64,000 nt of DNA from positions 36,077,883 through 36,141,882 of the forward strand of contig NC_088789.1 in the NCBI RefSeq assembly GCF_949628265.1. Direction: 5' to 3'. Below, in pieces: positions 1 to 13,600 of the stretch. Every line of letters begins with the position of its first letter. Within the stretch, counting starts at the first letter, position 1. The position numbers and the translations under genes are program-made. Source of the stretch: Cloeon dipterum (lineage: Eukaryota; Arthropoda; Insecta; Ephemeroptera; Baetidae). The notes beneath the pieces were generated by a model, which saw only the letters and a list, made by a program, of their open reading frames with translations, had not been told where the DNA came from and did no database searches.

Positions 1-350
1 ATTTATTTGTTTGTTTCTTTATTTATTTTTGTCTCAAATACTCAGATCTGACGCACCATTAATATAAATTGATTAGTCCAAGTCGAGCGCGGCGGCAAAA
101 CTCTCAAATTCAATTCATTGAGATCTGCCAAATATCAAAATGAGCCGCGGCTGTGCTTCTCCTTTCCCCTTCAAAGTCGCAATTTGGCGAATTCACAGTC
201 TCTTCGATTCACCGGCGAGGGAAATATTTTCGAGTTTGAGCGAGCAGCGTGTTTCCAGGAGAAAATTCGCGCCTTTGATCTGCTTTTTCCAGCGGAAAGA
301 ACAGAAAAATGGCGGTTTTTCGGATAATCGCACTGCCTGTTTTTTTTCTC

Positions 351-356
351 TTTATT
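351..356 (-). terminator. ush: Candidate poly(A) signal of ush
   Basis: AATAAA on the minus strand, 106 nt downstream of the ush stop codon. Further AATAAA copies on the same strand lie at 2-7, 18-23 and 22-27, so longer 3' UTRs are possible and may leave the window. Confidence 0.45.
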
Positions 357-461
357 GTGGCTGCGAGAGCGGGGAAAGGCGCACAGGCGCGGTTATTGCC
401 AGGCGAGGGTAGGAAAAAGTAGTGGGAGGAAGAGGGGGAGGGGCTGAGACTCTGAAATTGA

Positions 462-941
462 TCATGTGGCGGCTGCTTCGGCCGGCGGCCGCGGACTAGG
501 CGTGGCGTGCGAGTCGCATTCGCTGCACTCGGCGGGGGGCGTGGCCGCCGGTGGCCGCTCGTCCGCGGCCGCCTGGCTGGTGGCGGCGGCGGCCGCGGCG
601 TCGAGCTCGTCGTGCAGCACGCACGCGATGAAGTCCTCCTCCTTGACGTCACCTTGCTTGTCCTGCGCGTGCGCGGCGGCGACCGGCGGCGGCTGCACCA
701 GGTGCGCCCTGATGTGGGTGCGCATGCCGCGCAGGGTGTTGCCCCGGTAGCTGCAGATGGTGCAGCGGAAGCCGCGCAGCAGCCCCGCGTGCTGCTCCTC
801 CAGGTGCTTCTGCGCGGCGGTCGCCGTCGGAAGGTGCGACCTGCAGCACGGACACCGCCACCCGCTCGACGACAGCACCGAGGTAACCGCCCCCGCCGCC
901 CCCACCACGCACTCGTGCGCCTCCTCGCAGCCGACGCTCAC
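462..941 (-). CDS. ush: ush last coding exon (two C2H2 fingers, stop)
   Basis: Encodes residues 741-899 and a TGA stop at 462-464. It completes a degenerate finger (C736, C739, H749, C751), then two C2H2 fingers (C770/C773/H786/H791 and C800/C803/H816/H820). The tail is acidic then Ala/Pro-rich and contains VKEED. The acceptor is GATTCCAG|GTGAGC. Confidence 0.88.
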   Translation of the reverse strand: MSVGCEEAHECVVGAAGAVTSVLSSSGWRCPCCRSHLPTATAAQKHLEEQHAGLLRGFRCTICSYRGNTLRGMRTHIRAHLVQPPPVAAAHAQDKQGDVKEEDFIACVLHDELDAAAAAATSQAAADERPPAATPPAECSECDSHATPSPRPPAEAAAT

Positions 942-3900
942 CTGGAATCAAGCGAAAGAAACATAAATTAGCAGTGACTTCCGGTATTCGAGAGGGGGTC
1001 AAGTGTGTGGTTGTCAACGAAATGAATATTTTTACGATTTTTTCTCATTTTTAAGTTCCTGATTTGACTGTGACGAGGCAATTTAACCCAATTAATGGAT
1101 TTTTAGTGCCTTTAATAAAATATTTGTTTCAAAATCGTAATTATCGTTCATTAAAATCTCCGAAATAAATTTACCTTGCACTTGGGGCACTTTTTCTTGT
1201 CCTGCGGCGGAGGGTCGTTATTGTTGGTGCAGTTGTTGGCCGGCTGGAGGTGGCTGTCGCGGCAGTAGTAGGTCTGGTGGGCCTTGAGGTTGTTCAGCGA
1301 GGTGAACTTGATGCCGCAGTTGCCGCAGATGAACTGCTGCAGCAGCTTGGCCTGCGTTTGCGGCTGCTGCTGCGGCTGCTGCGGCTGCACGGCGGCCGGC
1401 GGCGACGGCGTGGCGGCCGGGGCCGCGTCGGAGGCGGCGGCGGAGGCGGCGTCGGGGCGGCTGCGGCCCTGGCAGTAGTACTGCTTGTGCACCTCGAAGT
1501 TCTCCAGCTTGCAGAAGACGATGTTGCAGCTCTCGCACTTGGCCGTGCCCTGCTTCACCAGGATCTGCGGCCCCGCCGCCCCAGGGCTCGCCACCCCCGC
1601 CGCCCCCACCGCCGCCTGGAACGCCTCCGCGCCCAGCAGCGGCCGCTGCAGCAGCGCCAACTGCGATCCCAGCAGCGGACCCAGCAGCTCCGGAACCAAC
1701 AGCTGCTGCGCCAAAATTCAATTTAAGTCAAATAAATTATAGTAATTGCAACCGAGTGCAAATAAACACATTTTAAATTGTGCTCAATATTAAACGATTT
1801 ATTTAATTATGAAAACTAATGACAACAAAAAATAAAATAAACCGATTGGAGATTTCAACGCTGGCAATTAACGTCCTGTTTTAGTTCAAGACCAAAATTC
1901 CAGCAGGAAAATTGCTTTCCTCAATGTAGAACATTCAAAAAATATTAAATTAAGTGAAACAGTTGAATTCTTACTAAAAAATGACGTAGCAAGTCATTTA
2001 AAAACACGTAAAATATTTTTTTGTAACGATTTTTACCTTTTTTTTGGAAAAAAATTAACAAAATCGAGCAACTGTAGAGAAAAATGCAACAACCTACCTT
2101 TGGTAGTTTGAGGTGTGGCGGGAGGAGGGTGGTCGGCGTCTTGCGGAGGGCCTCCGGTGGCGTGGGCGGCGGCTCCGGCTGCTTCTTGGCGGGGGCGGCG
2201 GCGCCGTTGAGCCTGTGGTGCGGCCGGGGTGACGCCGACGCCGGCGACGACGCACGCGATGAGCCCTGCGACGGCGACGATGTGTTCAGCCCGCGGTTCT
2301 CCTTCTCGTCCTCAGGGTCGGAGCCGCACCCTGAGCCTGACCGTGGCAAACTCAGGTCCAAAGGGAAGGTGCCGCCGTTCACGCACACCTCCGACGACGC
2401 CTGCACAATTTTACCATCAATTTATTATTTTCTAATTTAATTAATTTTTATTGCGACTACTCAAATTCTTGTTAAATTTATTTTTCTTAAAAACCTAATT
2501 AAAAATATCCGTCGAGGAGGCGAAATTGACCAAAAGACTCAAATATTAAGGTTGTGCGACCTGAGAAAGATCGACGACAAGCGGGGATGTAAAATCGCTA
2601 CCGATTATAGTCAAATGGACTCGAAATTACTAAAAAAAACTCATTAAAAACCGGCCTCGGAGCTGATCTCAGGTCGCGGTACCCTGAAAAAGGTCGTTTG
2701 AGTACCGCGGGTCAAAGCCCTTTCCGAGACGTGTCCGATGAGGATTCGTGGTCAACGATCGGACCAACAGTCGAATTTAAATAAAAATAAAACAATTTTT
2801 TGAAAAATTTTGACTTTTTCCAAAATGCGGCCGGAAAAAATTCGTAAAAAATCGACAAATGGTCCGATTTTAGAAAACTATATATGGGCGGACATTATTC
2901 ACCAAAGGGCGTCGATTGGTTTTGGAATAGGCACCCTTGGACCCACAGGGCCCCGCCTGGGTCCCGAAAATAACAATTTTAAATGTAACATTTCGCGTTT
3001 TTTGGACTTACAAAATTAATAACTCGGCTTCTATGGGTCGTAGAATAAAAATCAGGCTCGCCGTGAAATTCTGCGACTTTCAGGTCCTATTTCTGCCGCT
3101 GCCGATGCCCCCAAAAATTTGGTTTTGCGCCAAAATTCGCGATTTTGCCGATTTTATTACACGGGAAAATATCAGGAGTTTAAAATAAATAATTTAAAAT
3201 TTTCTTACCTGCGAAGGCCTGTGGTGTTTTTCGGGTCGTCTGGGGGGCGGCGGAGGCGGCGTGGGCGGCCGTTCGGGGGGCAGCTCGAGGGGCTGGACGG
3301 CGCCGTTGAGCAGCACGAGGCAGGCGCTGCTGGGGTGTGCGGCGCCGGCTGGCAGCGGCGGCGCCGTCACCAGACTGGCCGCCTGCACCAAATGGTACGG
3401 CACCAGCAGCACTGGCGTCGTCGGCAGCGCCAGGTACGCCTGAGGCGGCGCCGGCGACGCCTCGGGAGACGCCGCAGAACCTACTCTCGACAGATCGGCG
3501 CCGGACGACGCCTGCAAATCGCACAAATTTTTAAACTCGTAAAAGATGGCAAAAATCTTTTTTTTTAATTTAAATTCGGAAGTCTAGGAGGTTTAATTTT
3601 GGCTAATAAAATTTTCAGGTACGCACCTGGCTGGCGTTGGCCGGCGAGGAGGGCGCGTTGGGCTTGACGACGTGCCTGGTGTCGCAGTAGTGGGCCTTGT
3701 GGGCCTTGTAGGTGCGCACGTTGGAGAAGCGGATGTCGCAGTTGGCGCAGTAGCGGTCGAGCGCCGGCGGGGGCAGCGCCGCCCCCGCGGCCGCCGCCGC
3801 CAGCGCCTCCGCGTCCGGGGGCTGCTCCTGGTCGGAGGAGGCGGGGGTGGCGGGGGCGGCGGGCGACACGGGGGCGGCCGCGTGCATGCGCATGTGCCGA

Positions 3901-6900
3901 TTCAGGCTCACCTTCTTGTCGGCGCTGTACGAGCAGTGCGGACACGCGTACTGACGACGCGCCACCTTCGCCGCCGGCGGCGCCGACTCCTCCGCCCCCT
4001 CGCCCCCGCCCGGACTCCCCGGCTCCGTGTCGCTGCTGCCCTCCTTCCCTGCAAAACCACATTGACAAAAAACACTCATTAACGATTTATTTTCTATTTT
4101 TTTTAACTATCGGCTTTAATTAATTCTAATCATTCTAAAACACTTTCAATTTGATGAAGTGCATTTTGGAATATTTTGTTTTTGAGAGACAAAAGGTTAA
4201 AGGTTGGAAAGCGGGTGTTTCTTTCTAGGGAAAACAGTGAGAATATATCAGAATTGCACGATCGTTTGATTTTTCCCTCGGAAGATGCTTCGGGTCACTC
4301 CTGAGGTCGGACAAGACCATCAGAACAGGTAAAAAACCGAACCCTGGCGTCAGGTCAGCCCTCAAACGATAAAAATATCAATAAAGTTGCGTGTGTGGCC
4401 ACTTTAACGACGCCTGGCGGGCTCTGTGTTGGCTCCAATTGTGAGATCTGCACACCGATGGATCGACCAGGTCGAGCTTTCAGAATGTATGCAGTTTCAC
4501 CCTTTGGAAGCCACCCTGATGTACCCAAAACCCACTTTGTTTACTAATTATTATCTAATCGGCCGTGAATAAGCTAAAAATATGGCGAGACTTTTTGCCT
4601 CGGATTAAAAATAAGAAAGCAATGCGAGGAAAAAACTGACAAGTCATCATCATTATCTCCATTTCACGTGCGTTTTTATGAAGGGCCAGCCGTTGTGTGA
4701 TCCGATAAATCGAGCCGTTTCTTAATTGCTTTTTCACAAAATTCGCTTCCACGCACTCTTTTATTTAAGTGGCAGTCCAATTGCCGTCACCGTTATGTCC
4801 GAAAAATGCGATTAAAAGAAAAAATGCGTTCAATAAACGAGCAAAAATAACAGTGACGAGATTATGAGAAGCAGTGATTTTAGCAGAGAGGGATTTCCGA
4901 GGCTTTTAATTAAAGATCATGAGCGAAATAACCTGGTTTGCGAATGAAGATGTTTTCGTTATTGAGGATCGTCGTAATACAATTTTTTATTTCTTGAAAA
5001 TCGTCTTCTACGTCATAAATGTCTTTTGCTATATTTAAAATCGGAAAATTCGAAATTTGTAGTCCCGTGATTTCCCGAGATGTCTTGAAATAATCCAGGG
5101 TAAAGAACCCAACCTTACAAAATTATTTTTAAAGGATAAAAACATTTTCGGGGCTACAAATTTGGCAAATTATCAGTTTTTAATTATTTTCAGGGTAGGG
5201 GAAGTTTTTGAGACTGACCTGTGAGTGGGGTGGCGGGCGAAGAGGGCCTGGGCGGGGCGGCGGAGGCCCTGTGCGAGCAGTAGTAGGTTTGGTGGGCTTC
5301 GAGGGTGCTGCGCGAGCTGAACTTGATGTTGCACGGCAGGCACGTGAAGCAGCTGATCGCGGCGACGGCGGCGGCGCCGCCCGCGGGCCCACCCAGCGGC
5401 TCCACGCCGCCGGCGCCGAACGGACGCTTGCCCTGCCGCGGCGCCGGCACGGGCGGTGGCGGCGGCGGCACCGCAACCACCACCGCCTCGAGATTCTCTT
5501 GTTTCACAGCCCTCGGGACGCTCGCCTCTGGCACTGCTGGAAGACAGAAGATGCCCGCCGACGACCCTGAAATCACACAAAACATCCAAAATTTTAATAT
5601 TTGGCTCTTGACGCGAAATGACCTGGCGATTTAGCGAAATTTTTAGTAGCAGGAAACCCTGTTTGGTCGGCCAGACGCTGACAGTGGCCATTTTTTATTT
5701 TTCTGCGCGGCGGGAACCAAATCAAGGACATGTTTTTGTCCGTTTGATAAATAAACGTTAATATGTAAAAATGTGAGTCACCTGAGGGGAAGAGGGGAAG
5801 GCCGGCATCAGGTTTGAACCTGAGAGCGTCGACAGGGGAAGACGTGTCTGCGGCGGCGGCGGGGGCGGCTGGCGACTCCCTGAGGGCAGGGTCGGTGGCC
5901 AGGCTGGCGTTCACCTTCAGCTTGGGCTCGTCCTCGTCCGCCGGCGGCGGCGACGGCTTCGTGTCGGCGCCCAGGGCCTCGCTCGCCGGCGCCGCGGGAC
6001 TTCGCTCGCCGCCACCGTTCTCGCTGCCGTCGCCCTCGTTCCAGAATTCGTCTCCTGAAACAACCACAACATTTTATTTTTATTTGTTTCATTTCTTTGG
6101 CGCGTTTTTGCAAAATAAACGGACCAATCAGAGAGGGAGCGTGGTTATCTGATCGGCCGTGGCGCTGCTGTCTCGACCTCAAGACCAATCAGGAAACTTC
6201 TCTGATTTTTTTTGTCTCGAAGAAAAAGCGACAAAGGTGACGTTTTTTAAATGTTGCAGCGCGACTTTAACCGATGCCTATTAATTTTATTTAAATCTAT
6301 TCGACGTGCATTATTTATTTAAAATGTTGGTAGGGAGTGTGTTTGATTTCTCCTGATTGTATCCTGGCATGAGGAATATTTAATGTAGAAAAAAGGTCTG
6401 ACGCTGCGGATTTGGCGTGTCTCGCGCGTCCGAATTGGATTTTCCATTAAGTTTTATCGGTTGTTGTTAATCGATAAGGACAAATATTAAGAAGAGAGAG
6501 AGAGAGGATCGAGTGTTTTTCACGTGCGCCAGGCGATATAAGGTCGGAATTGTATTTGCCAAGCGATGCTATCGCGCTCTCGGGGCCCAGCCTCGCTGCG
6601 AGCAGAGAGACGAGAGAGGCCGTTCTCGCGATACGCATCTGAAATTTTAGTTAATGCGCATTAAAATACATTCGTGTGTGTGTGGGACCACCGGTGGAGA
6701 TCTCGCCCGGCCGATAAGCGCAGCAAAAGCTGGCCTCTTATTATTATTTTCAATAAGACGCGCGCGATGAGAGCAGGAAAAAGATCAATTGGCTGGGAAC
6801 AATGTTATTATACACGTCGGGTCGAGCCCGATAATTAATCAATTTTTCTCTCTCATGCCGTGTGTGTGCAGTAATTTGAAAGAGGGAGTTAAACCAACAC

Positions 6901-9900
6901 GAGGCGGAGTCAGCCGAGCCTCCGAGGGCGGAGTTTGCGATACTCATCGCCTAATTATACATTACACAACGAGCATCATTTCAATTCTTTCCCTCGGCCG
7001 CACGGCCGATTCGACGCGGCGCGCCGCAAAAATGGCCGCTTATTCGGCTTAATTAGCCGCGCCGCGTGACACTCGCTTGCTCGATGTCTGCTCTCGCTTC
7101 TGGACCAAAGCCATTCGCGCGACGCCCTTATTAAAAAATAGAGAGCAGAATTAAATTATGTCTCGGCGCGTCGCAATCAGCGCACATTACTCTTTCGCGC
7201 TTATCTCTCGAGAAAAGCTAGGCAGCCGGATTTTCGTTCCGAATAAAACAAAACAGCTCCTTCTTTCCAGCTGATAGCTTATCTTTCTGGTGCACACAAA
7301 CGCTGCCAGATAAAATGTAAAAATATTGTTTTCCTGATTGCCCCCACAGATATCTATTTTCATTTATATCAACTGACATCCGAAAACGGCAGCATATATT
7401 ATTTTTATATTTATTTTACACCGGAAACTCTGGGAATATAAAAAATCGGGTTTCAACTTGTTTGAAAGTGTTGCTTTACTTTTCTTGAGGATAACTTTGC
7501 GAAAAATAATTTATAAAATTATATAGTTTTACTTCTTGAATTTTTAAAACTTCGGAGGAAACGTGATTGTGCAAGAAACGATTTTAAATTGTATTATTCT
7601 CTCAAAATACTGAAAATAATTAATTTACGGTGAAATAATATTTTTTCTTGTTATAATTTTTGTAGCTCAAAACTAATTTTTAATACTCTTGTGTTTTTAT
7701 ATATTTTTTGCAAATTTAAATTAATAAATACTTTAAATGAATTTCATTCTTCTCCATTCTTTTAAGATATTCGATTCCTGGAGTTATTTTTAAGATGCCA
7801 GCGTGAGAAAAATCATATTTTAATTTAATATTCGATTCAGGAATAAAATTTTGTTTTAATGATCTGTCGGCGATTTTAAAAAGGAAAGACTGTCGACTCT
7901 GCAAGGCAAGGGTGGATTTTGGGGGCTGTCAAGTGAGTGTCAAAGTGAATTGGGCGCTGGGCAAATAAAAGATGGAGTCGGCGGATTGGTGCTACACAAA
8001 AGTTTTCGCGGTGGTCGTGTTTTTTGGCCGTCGTTATCGCGGTGCAGCCGAGCGGCGGAAAAAGCGCGAGATAAATTGCAGCGAGCTAGCGAGGAAAAAG
8101 CAGCGCCGGCCGCGGGTAATGGCTTAAATAACGCGCGCGCATCTCTCTGGCGTCGGGCGAGGGCCGAAAAAAAATCGGCAAAAGTGATGGAAAAGTGACA
8201 AGCAATGGAATGGAAATAAAAGCGGCGGCGGCAATTCCCAAGGTGCGCGATAAGCGCGCGCGGCGGAGGGGCGAGTATCCAAGGGGGTGCGCGGGGGTGA
8301 GATAACGCGCGCCGAGAAAAATTACACGTTTTTAAAACGAACGCGCGCGCCGACAGATAGCACAGCCAGCAGCCAGCAGCCAGCTCGGTGCTTTGATACG
8401 ACAAGAAAAATGAGCAAAGGTAAACACTGCTGGCCGGCCGCACGGCGAAAACAAATAATGAATGCACACACGCCGATAAAAATGCGCGCACGAAATATTG
8501 TCCAACGGACGAGTAGAATGCAACAGATAAAATGCCGCGAGCGCTGACTGAGTTACTGCCAACCTTTGTAAAAGCGGCGCAGGTGTCTCCGAAATCTCAC
8601 TGACAAATCAACCGCGAAAAATCCGCACAGTTCAGTGTGCCCTTTTATTTGCAGGGATTTTCTACCCAAAGACAGCTTCTTCGGCTTTAAAGAGGCCAGG
8701 TAAACTTCTTCTAGTGCAAAAAACCAATACTAATATATTTTTGATATCACAACAAAACGAAGATTACTTAAAATTGCAAATGAACTGAAACTTAAGTAAA
8801 TTTTGTCACATTTTAAGAGGTTTCTCATTTGATTTAAACGGAGAAAGCGTCTAGGTTGAGTTACAAATCTGTTCCATTCGGAGAAATCTTGATTTGTTGG
8901 TCTCAATTTTGGCGGATTGGCACTGCGGCTCGAGTTATTTATGTGTTTCTCAGGCAATTAAGTGCGTGGCTGTCTGCGGGCTTATCTGCAGGGTGTGCGC
9001 GCGCGGCGGAAAACAATATTTAACGCCTTACTCTCTCGAATCGCCACTTGCCGATCAAATTGCAAGTTAATTAAAACGAGCGAGCGCCGTGCTGTCCCTG
9101 CAGATCCAAAAGTGTCGATGCCGAGACGCCGAGAAGAGAACAGCGAGCCAAATAATAACAACAATATAATAAAGAAGCAAAATTGAGACTCGTTTCGCTG
9201 CCAAACCGAACGAAACGGCAGCAATTTACGCGGCCGCGCGGCGACAACGAGACAACTCTCGCCGCGTGTTGCAGATTAAAAACAAACGAGCCACGCTGCA
9301 CAAACGGCCGCGAGAGTTCAATTAAAAATTAAGTAGTTCTCGCGCGTGTAAAGCAAGCAAACACTCGCCTCTCCTTTCTTTCTTTTAATCGCCACTTTTT
9401 TTAAATACATTATCCAGTGTTGGGCTTAAAATAAAGCGATTCTTTTAGCATTAAATGACTTTTAGGACAAGGAAAGGCACAAAATATTGCTGTGGATGAT
9501 TCTTTTCGGGCATTCAGTCAATTTTCCGATCCTAAAGAGACAAAATAAACGCTGAAAATCTAAAGCATCATATACAAATTAAATTATTTGGAAAGTCCTT
9601 CGTGTTCGGAGCAGCCAACAGATGACGCCACAGTTCAATTAAACCTTTTTTCGGGAACTGCAAATTAATTTGACGTGCAGAAAACCAACAGCAACGGTTT
9701 TTAAAGCTTCAAAGAAAAGTGTTTTTAACGTTTCTGTCGCAATTGGCTGAACCGAGTTTGGTTTTGAAATTTCTTGCGTTTAAAAAGGCACAGACCGAAT
9801 CTGAAAACACCAGGAATAATGCAAATGAACTGTTAACGGCTTAAAATGGCGAATATTCTGCACTCAGCTTAGTACAAATAATTTAAAATAGTTTTTCTTT

Positions 9901-10618
9901 GAAGCCACACTGTTGACCACCGCTCTAATCCTGGAGATTTATTACGAGCTATTTCAATTTTATTCCTTTCATTGCGATTTTGAGAGAAAACAATATCGAA
10001 GTTAATTTAATGACCGTCTATGACGAAGTTTCAGAGCACACTAACCGATTTTTGAGGGCTAAGTAAGCGGATATTTTTTTTTCGATAAAAAATTCGAAAA
10101 CTTTTTTCCCGCATGCGTCACAGCTGGTTTGCGCGCTTGCAGAGAGACCGCAGCTGCACGAATGACTTCTTTGTCAGCTCTGACGCGTGCGCAGTTATCG
10201 CATTCATATTGTTTTGGCGGGAAAAAAGTTTGCTCGTCGCGCTGCACTTTTTGGAGTGAAAAATATCCACTTTACCTAATTCAACCCTCGAGAATCTATT
10301 TGTGCGCTCAGAAACGTGTCGTCAAAAACGGTATTTAAGATTTAATTTAGAAAATTATCTAGTGCGCATGCGCAGGGTGGAGTGGGCGTTGGTTTCGGCG
10401 GGAAACGGCATCGATTTCGGTTTGGATGTCGTGCCGGGAGATGGCGTGCTGTTGCGCGGAGTGCGGAGGAACGATCGAATCGAGTGAGTCGAGTTTTGAG
10501 TTTGTTATCGCGGCGATGGCATCTGGGCGATAAGCGCGGCTCCAACGCCGCGCGCTTCCTATCCCATCTTTACACACACACACTGGCTGGCTGCGCGGAG
10601 CAACCGACACATTTATAC

Positions 10619-10651
<33 letters not shown>

Positions 10652-13600
10652 CACAGGCACAGGCACTGAGAGCGAGAGATAAAGCAGCGCGAGGGGTGGG
10701 CGGGGGGAGACGCGCTGTTTCTCATTTCCCTTATCGCAGCGGCAGCGGTCGACGCTTATCGGCCAATTCATCTTCAGCTCCAGCACCGCTCGGCTCGGCC
10801 CTGGCCTGGCTTGGTTGCCGCCGCGCGTCTCCTCCTAGCGAGCCAGCTTATCGCTCGCAACTATCGCCGGCGCCCTTATCGCCCACCAATCTCACTCTCT
10901 CGCAGCCCAGCCAGCCCTTTATCTCCGATTTTCATAATAACAAACTCACCCGACCCGGCCAGTCAGTCGGGCCTTTTCCGATATATCCAAAACAAAAACG
11001 CGCTTTGTTCCAAATCAAAAGTCTTTCACTCGACTGTATGAATGCGTATTTAATAATGTTGGTGCCGCCGAGACGAAAACCTGTTTCCATGTGCGTCACG
11101 CATGATTGATGTTGCCATTTGCAGATTAAACAGTTTATTCGCATTTTGCACGTCATTGACAGAGTTGCTCGGCGACACAAACCACATTTACCAAATTATT
11201 TTAGAAAATTCAACAGATTGGCCTCTAAATAAAATCGAAGGCAAATCATTTGGACAAAAAAGAATTTACACTTCCGCCAGCATTTTTGTTTATCTTTTAA
11301 TCGCGATTGCGCATGAACACCATTTATTTTCGAGTGTGGCAGCAAAGGTAATATTTCTTGAAGCGACCCTTGGACTCGTTTCTCCGTTATCAAAAGGCTT
11401 TTATTTTTCCGTCAGACGGCGGCGATAAGGTTTCCTTATTTTTCCGTGTATGTAAATTAAAAAGGGGCCTGCGCACGGTTTCGTTTTATATTTCGGTTCC
11501 CATGTCAGTTCCAGTTTTTGCATAAATTCGCGGATTCGGGCCGCTTCCTGCTAATTACGTTAATTATCTGGCGACGCAGCACACACTTTTTAATTGCGTT
11601 TTTCGTTATCTTATTTTCCTGCGGCGTTGTCCTTGAGAGCTAGTGCGATAAGATGCGAGCAGGGAAATTCGTCTGCGCGGCTTCTCGTGGGTCGGTCGGT
11701 CGGTCGGTCGGGCCGATTGGCATCGCAGTCTGCTGGCTGCGCTATCTCGCTTTTCCAGGCCGCGCCGATCGTAATTGCAGATTGCGCGCTGCTTTCTCGT
11801 CGGAAGGCATAGAGCCGGGATGGAAAAAGCGAGCGAGCGCAAGGCAGGCGCGTTATCGCCCGCCCGCGCCGCTCCTTATCGGCCGACGCACACGCACCCA
11901 TCCACCCATCCACGCAGCCAGCCAGCCAGCCAGCCTCAAAGCTGTGCAACTTTTCCATAGAAAGCCAGCCGATACTTTTCCATCATGTTTAATACGCACA
12001 CATGGCCGCAATAAAAGCGGCCAGATAAAAGCCTCTACGCACCGCACACGCACATTTTCCTCGGCGCCCATTCAAAAGCAACCCACCGACGCACACACGC
12101 ACGTTTTATTTTCCCTAAATTCGCAGCACAAAATAATAAAAAATAAATAAAAAAAAAAAACGCCTGGCCTTTCACTCGGCAAAAAGGTCGACGGCTGGCA
12201 TGCGTACACGCACTTTCAATCAAAGGACGTTTTTAGCCTTAAAGATCGACCGATAAAAGTCCAACGTTTGCAAAGCTGAGAAAAAATTTCCTGACATTTT
12301 TTCAGGTTTTTTCTAAATAAAAATAATATCCCCCCCCAACAGCTAAGGGAAAATTTAACACACCCTTTCAGTTTCTCAAATTATTAAGTTAGATCACAGA
12401 AACAAACACTGATTAATGCGGAATGATGGTGATTTTATGTAAATATGATTCGACAAAAAATTTAAGCCAAACCGACCAATTTTTTTCATAAACTTGTGAC
12501 CAAGAGGGCCCAAAATCCAATTTTTCGAACTTAAATGGTTACGCCCTCTTTTCTTAGCTTCCGGGGTGAGAAAAATTATGGAAATTTAGCTGTGAGAAGA
12601 TAAAAATAGTGCTTTTGAGTCTTGAAAGTTTTTTTTATTTTTGCAGATTTTCGAAAGGGGTCTGTGCTTGGCCTGATTAAAATTCACCAGTTGATAATAG
12701 CGTCAAAAACTGCCCATATGGAGAAAGCTGATTAAATTTTCAGCTTTTTCCCATCAAAGTAAATTATTCCCAAATTTACTATTTTTGCACAAAATTTGCC
12801 TGATAATTTCCAACTGGCAGTAAAAGAATCTTTATTATTTTTGGGAAAAATCAAAATACCCAAAATTAAGTTACTGTATTCTAGAATCATCCTGAGAAAA
12901 AATAGTTTTTTATTTAAATAATTTGTATGATTTTCAGAGGTAAGCTCGGGCCTTATGGCCATCAGAGACTCCGCATAACAAAAACAATTATTGATTATTT
13001 CAATAAAAATTTTCTGATAGTGAAATCGAAATAAAAACGATAATGTAATTGAAATTTACCAGCGCGACCTTGTAAATTTCACAGCCCTTAACCACAATTT
13101 GATGGGAAAACATTCAGCTGAAGATTTTTAATTTGAAAAAGCGGATTAATTAAATCGGGACGAATTTCTGTTGGACTTTGGGGGCGCGAAGCACTGGAGA
13201 AAAGAAGCCGGAATAAAGAGTCTTGGTCGATATACACATTGCGGCATGCACGTTACGGGAGCGGGCGGGCGGGCGAGCGGGCGATAAGATTGCCGCGAGA
13301 GCTCATTAGCCATGCATCTGATAGCAAAGCAGCCCGGGAAAAGAGAGCTTATTTAAAAAGGCATAAAATTATAATTCGTGCGAGCGCGGCTATGGAATAA
13401 AAATCAATAAGGTGAGTGAGTGAGTGAGTGAGTGTGTGTCCGACGAGGTCCGAGCGAGAAAAGGAGCGAGAGCATTGCAGGCTCCGCGCGCAAGGAGCTC
13501 GACGAAAATGGAGGCTGCCTTCTTGTCGGTGGAGGCGGCGGGCGGGCGATAAGGGCGGCCGGCGAGCAGATAAGCCGCAGCCACCCCCGTCCACCCCCTC

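Noticed and set aside
209..1726. Several Ala/Arg/Gly-rich ORFs on both strands over the last two ush exons
   Set aside because: High-GC shadow frames. Only the frames with Cys/His finger spacing and matching splice sites were kept.
10696..11109. 137-residue Ser/Pro/Arg-rich ORF
   Set aside because: Coincides with the CG-rich GATA cluster. No motif, no splice support, composition-driven.
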